Below are positions 12,578 through 14,743 of a DNA stretch of 14,743 nucleotides, piece after piece. Under the pieces are notes generated by a model, which was given only the letters and a program-made list of their open reading frames with translations, did no database searches and was not told the DNA's origin. The stretch is taken from positions 1 to 14,743 of the forward strand of contig JBDTIZ010000034.1 in assembly GCA_039936115.1 (NCBI GenBank), read 5' to 3'. Numbering within the stretch: position 1 is the stretch's first letter; every line of letters starts with the position of its first letter. The DNA is from DATIJJ01 sp039936115. GTDB lineage: Bacteria > Pseudomonadota > Gammaproteobacteria > DSM-16500. Position numbers and translations under genes: made by a program.

Positions 12578-14044
12578 TTAGTCCTTATCTGACATGGGTA
12601 AAATATCATAATGTTCTTGATTATACGTTACTTCAGTGCTCAGTTTAATGGGTTTACCCAGTTGAACTTCTAAATCTGCTAGCATTGTCGATTCTTCATC
12701 CAATAAGTACTCAACAGTTTCTTTTGAAGCTAACACCAAAAAACCTGGCCATGGATAGTTTTCTGCAATTCGTTTTAATTCACGAAAAATTTCATAAGAA
12801 ACCGTTGCAAATGATTTGATTGAACCACTGCGATGACACAAGGGACAGGCGACACATAAGATATGTTCTAAGCTTTCACGGGTACGTTTACGCGTCATCT
12901 GTACTAACCCTAAGCTGGTTAATTCGCTGACTTCGGTACGCGCACTGTCTTTTGCAAGTGAACTCATCAATGATTGCAATAAATGTGTTTTATGCAGCGG
13001 ATCCACCATATCGATAAAGTCGATGATGATGATACCGCCCAAATTCCGTAACCTGACTTGACGCGTAATAACTTCAATGGCTTCCAAATTTATTTTAAAA
13101 ATAGTTTGTTCTAAATTACTGTGACCGAGATAAGAACCCGTGTTCACATCAATTGTTGTCATCGCTTCTGTTTGATCAAATACGAGATGACCGCCCGATT
13201 TTAAATAGACTTTGCGCTGTAATGCTTTTTGTAATTCATCTTCCACTGAATAAATATCGAAAATTGGCCGCTCGTCGTCGTAATATTCAATTCGATCTAC
13301 TAATTTAGGCACATATCGATTGGCAAATTCGCGCATGTCTTGCATAGCTTTTAAATTATCGACACGAATTTTTTCAACATCGTAACCTGCTAAATCGCGA
13401 AGAACACGCAAAACAATGGGAATTTCTTCATAAACCAATTCGCCTGATTTAGCTCTTTTTGCGCGTGCCGACACTTCAACCCATAAGGTATTCAAAAATT
13501 CTTTGTCTGTTTCAAGTTCAGTCTGTTCAGTGCCTTCAGCCGCTGTTCGAAAAATATATCCGCCTTGTTCACCCGGCGAAATCAATTCCATTAAACGCTG
13601 TCGTTCTGTTTCATCTAGAATTTTTTGCGAGACTGAAATTTGGAAAATTTCAGGCGTTAAAACTAAATAACGCGAAGGAATCGTATGCAGTGTTGTTAAT
13701 CGTGCACCTTTCGAGCCTAGTGGATCTTTATAAACTTGGACTAAGAGCTCTTGTCCAACCTGTAAAATCTCTCGAATATCCAGATGCGGGTTCTCACTCT
13801 TTTCGAGTAAGCTTGGGTAATTGCTAAGATCGCTAATATGTAAAAAACCTGCACGTTCAAGACCAATATCCACAAATGCTGCCTGAATGCCCGGCAATAA
13901 GCGATTCACTTTGCCTTTATAAATGTTGCCTAACAATCCTTGATGTAAGCTTCGTTCGATGTGAATTTCTTGCACGACACCATTTTCTAACAGTGCAATG
14001 CGGGCTTCTCTGGGAGTAACATTTATCAATATCTCTTGGGACAT
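12578..14044 (-). CDS. rng: Ribonuclease G
   Basis: This is an endoribonuclease of the RNase E/G family that trims 16S rRNA 5' ends and decays some mRNAs in the cytoplasm. From the ATG at 14044 it has 488 residues, against 489 for E. coli RNase G, and lacks the long C-terminal scaffold of RNase E. The S1-type segment includes LLGNIYKGKVNRLLPGIQAAFVDIG near the N-terminus. Magnesium-binding aspartates appear in TIDVNTG (D299) and IIDFIDM (D342). The zinc-link cysteines are in CPLC (C400, C403). A TTG at 14056 would add four residues, but MSQEILINVTPREAR aligns with E. coli MTAELLVNVTPSETR, so the ATG is preferred. It sits 30 nt after mreD and directly before yhdP, in what looks like one transcription unit. 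Confidence 0.95.
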   Translation of the reverse strand: MSQEILINVTPREARIALLENGVVQEIHIERSLHQGLLGNIYKGKVNRLLPGIQAAFVDIGLERAGFLHISDLSNYPSLLEKSENPHLDIREILQVGQELLVQVYKDPLGSKGARLTTLHTIPSRYLVLTPEIFQISVSQKILDETERQRLMELISPGEQGGYIFRTAAEGTEQTELETDKEFLNTLWVEVSARAKRAKSGELVYEEIPIVLRVLRDLAGYDVEKIRVDNLKAMQDMREFANRYVPKLVDRIEYYDDERPIFDIYSVEDELQKALQRKVYLKSGGHLVFDQTEAMTTIDVNTGSYLGHSNLEQTIFKINLEAIEVITRQVRLRNLGGIIIIDFIDMVDPLHKTHLLQSLMSSLAKDSARTEVSELTSLGLVQMTRKRTRESLEHILCVACPLCHRSGSIKSFATVSYEIFRELKRIAENYPWPGFLVLASKETVEYLLDEESTMLADLEVQLGKPIKLSTEVTYNQEHYDILPMSDKD

Positions 14045-14074
14045 ATCACCACTCAATGCACATAATTAATCACT

Positions 14075-14566
14075 CTAAATCGAGCGGCGCCGCCAATCTC
14101 GTAACATACTAAATAGCCAAGGCCATAATAACATACTGGTTACTGATGAAGACCAATATAACCAGGTAGAAGGCAGCTGACCTAGGAAACCTTGAACGCA
14201 GAAAAGAACAAATTGATAAATCAATATTAAAATAAACACACTAAACCCTTGCTGCAGTAACGGAAACATCCGTAACCGGCTATGCATTCTAGCGACAAAA
14301 TATGCAACCAACGTCATGGCTAAGGCATGCTCACCTAGTAACGTACCGTTTAACACATCCAAAAACAAACCCACTAACCATGCGATCCCTACATTGACAC
14401 GATGCGGCGCAACCATTACCCAGTAAATAATAACCATCATGACCCACGCGGGTCTTAACCACACAGTCCAATCCGGCATCGGCAAGAGTGTTAAGATAAA
14501 CGCTATCAAGATTGTGGTTGGTATGACCAATCCACCTCGAGTTTGCGTCATGGTTGAGTTTCCCAT
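14075..14566 (-). CDS. mreD: Rod shape-determining membrane protein MreD
   Basis: MreD is an inner-membrane member of the elongasome (MreB, MreC, MreD, RodA, PBP2) that guides lateral wall synthesis. The 163-residue product is mostly hydrophobic, with about five membrane segments, and is the usual length. Family features include RPAWVMMVIIYWVMVAPHRV near residues 38-57 followed by IAWLVGLFLDVLNGTLLGEHAL, with the conserved D and G-LLG-HAL pattern, and a basic C-terminal tail (RDWRRRS). The ATG at 14566 is preceded by AAAGGA about 7 nt upstream; a second ATG at codon 6 is less well placed. rng follows 30 nt downstream. mreC would be expected upstream, beyond the window edge, but a repeat-filled gap of at least 177 nt intervenes. 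Confidence 0.93.
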   Translation of the reverse strand: MGNSTMTQTRGGLVIPTTILIAFILTLLPMPDWTVWLRPAWVMMVIIYWVMVAPHRVNVGIAWLVGLFLDVLNGTLLGEHALAMTLVAYFVARMHSRLRMFPLLQQGFSVFILILIYQFVLFCVQGFLGQLPSTWLYWSSSVTSMLLWPWLFSMLRDWRRRSI

Positions 14567-14646
14567 ATCTAGGTCCTTTAAAATTAAATTCTGATCTTAA
14601 GGCAACGTATCAGTCCCACTAGAGACTGACCTACACTTGTTTATAT

Positions 14647-14743
14647 TGTCACCCTAGCACTCGCTTATATTGTCACCCCAGCACCCGCTGATACTGTCAC
14701 CCTAGCACCCGCTCGCTTACTGTCACCCCGCACTTGTTGCGGG
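14647..14743. repeat. Degenerate 24-bp tandem array ending in hairpin copy
   Basis: TGTCACCC recurs at 14647, 14671, 14695 and 14721, with periods of 24, 24 and 26 bp. The first three units follow TGTCACCCYAGCACYCGCT plus a variable tail. The fourth (14721-14743) is identical over 23 bases to the hairpin repeat at 8613-8635 and is cut by the window edge. The array lies upstream of mreD and continues past the window. The first three units have lost the self-complementary half of the hairpin. Confidence 0.8.

Noticed and set aside
14647..14743. CRISPR array
   Set aside because: Units are contiguous at 24-26 bp with no unique spacers and no cas genes nearby; this is a simple tandem repeat.

Overview
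The window reads as a chromosomal segment of a low-to-moderate GC gammaproteobacterium. Most genes are housekeeping genes in arrangements familiar from that class: an IHF beta gene, divergent apbC and metG, and an mreD-rng-yhdP string. AT-rich codon choice, a stand-alone rnfB behind metG, dispersed palindromes and one large repeat-built orphan protein suggest the Legionellales/Coxiellaceae side of the class. That placement is inference; no rRNA or other marker in the window settles it.

Layout. Positions 1-285 are non-coding and lead into ihfB (286-624, +). The leader holds a perfect IHF consensus site and an extended -10 promoter, which suggests autoregulation. An inverted pair of small palindromes (643-732) separates ihfB from the convergent dcd (738-1304, -). 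dcd is the second gene of an apbC-dcd unit read leftward. apbC (1321-2139, -) and metG (2275-4287, +) diverge from an intergenic region with two good sigma70-type promoters, and these promoters decide the starts of both genes. A stand-alone soluble RnfB-type ferredoxin gene (4300-4923, +) follows metG. Positions 4924-5231 hold no gene I can support.

The accessory part is 5232-8591. A 783-residue protein of unknown function (-) carries an N-terminal duplicated module, four exact 39-residue repeats plus a fifth degenerate one, and an uncharacterised C-terminal domain. It diverges from a two-gene operon (+) made of a small exported NTF2/SnoaL-like protein and a MarR-family regulator. A 12-bp palindrome sits in the shared promoter region.

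A perfect 14-bp hairpin (8611-8643) marks the convergent junction with the last block. That block is read leftward: mreD (14075-14566), rng (12578-14044) and yhdP (8676-12575). It covers cell-shape machinery, RNase G and an AsmA-like envelope lipid-transport protein, in the enterobacterial order but without maf between mreD and rng. Beyond mreD the window ends in a degenerate 24-bp tandem array whose last unit repeats the 8611-8643 hairpin.

Most unusual items: the repeat-built 783-residue protein, the IHF site upstream of ihfB, and the two palindromic repeat families between genes. None amounts to a demonstrable new system from sequence alone. The orphan repeat protein is the best candidate for undescribed biology.
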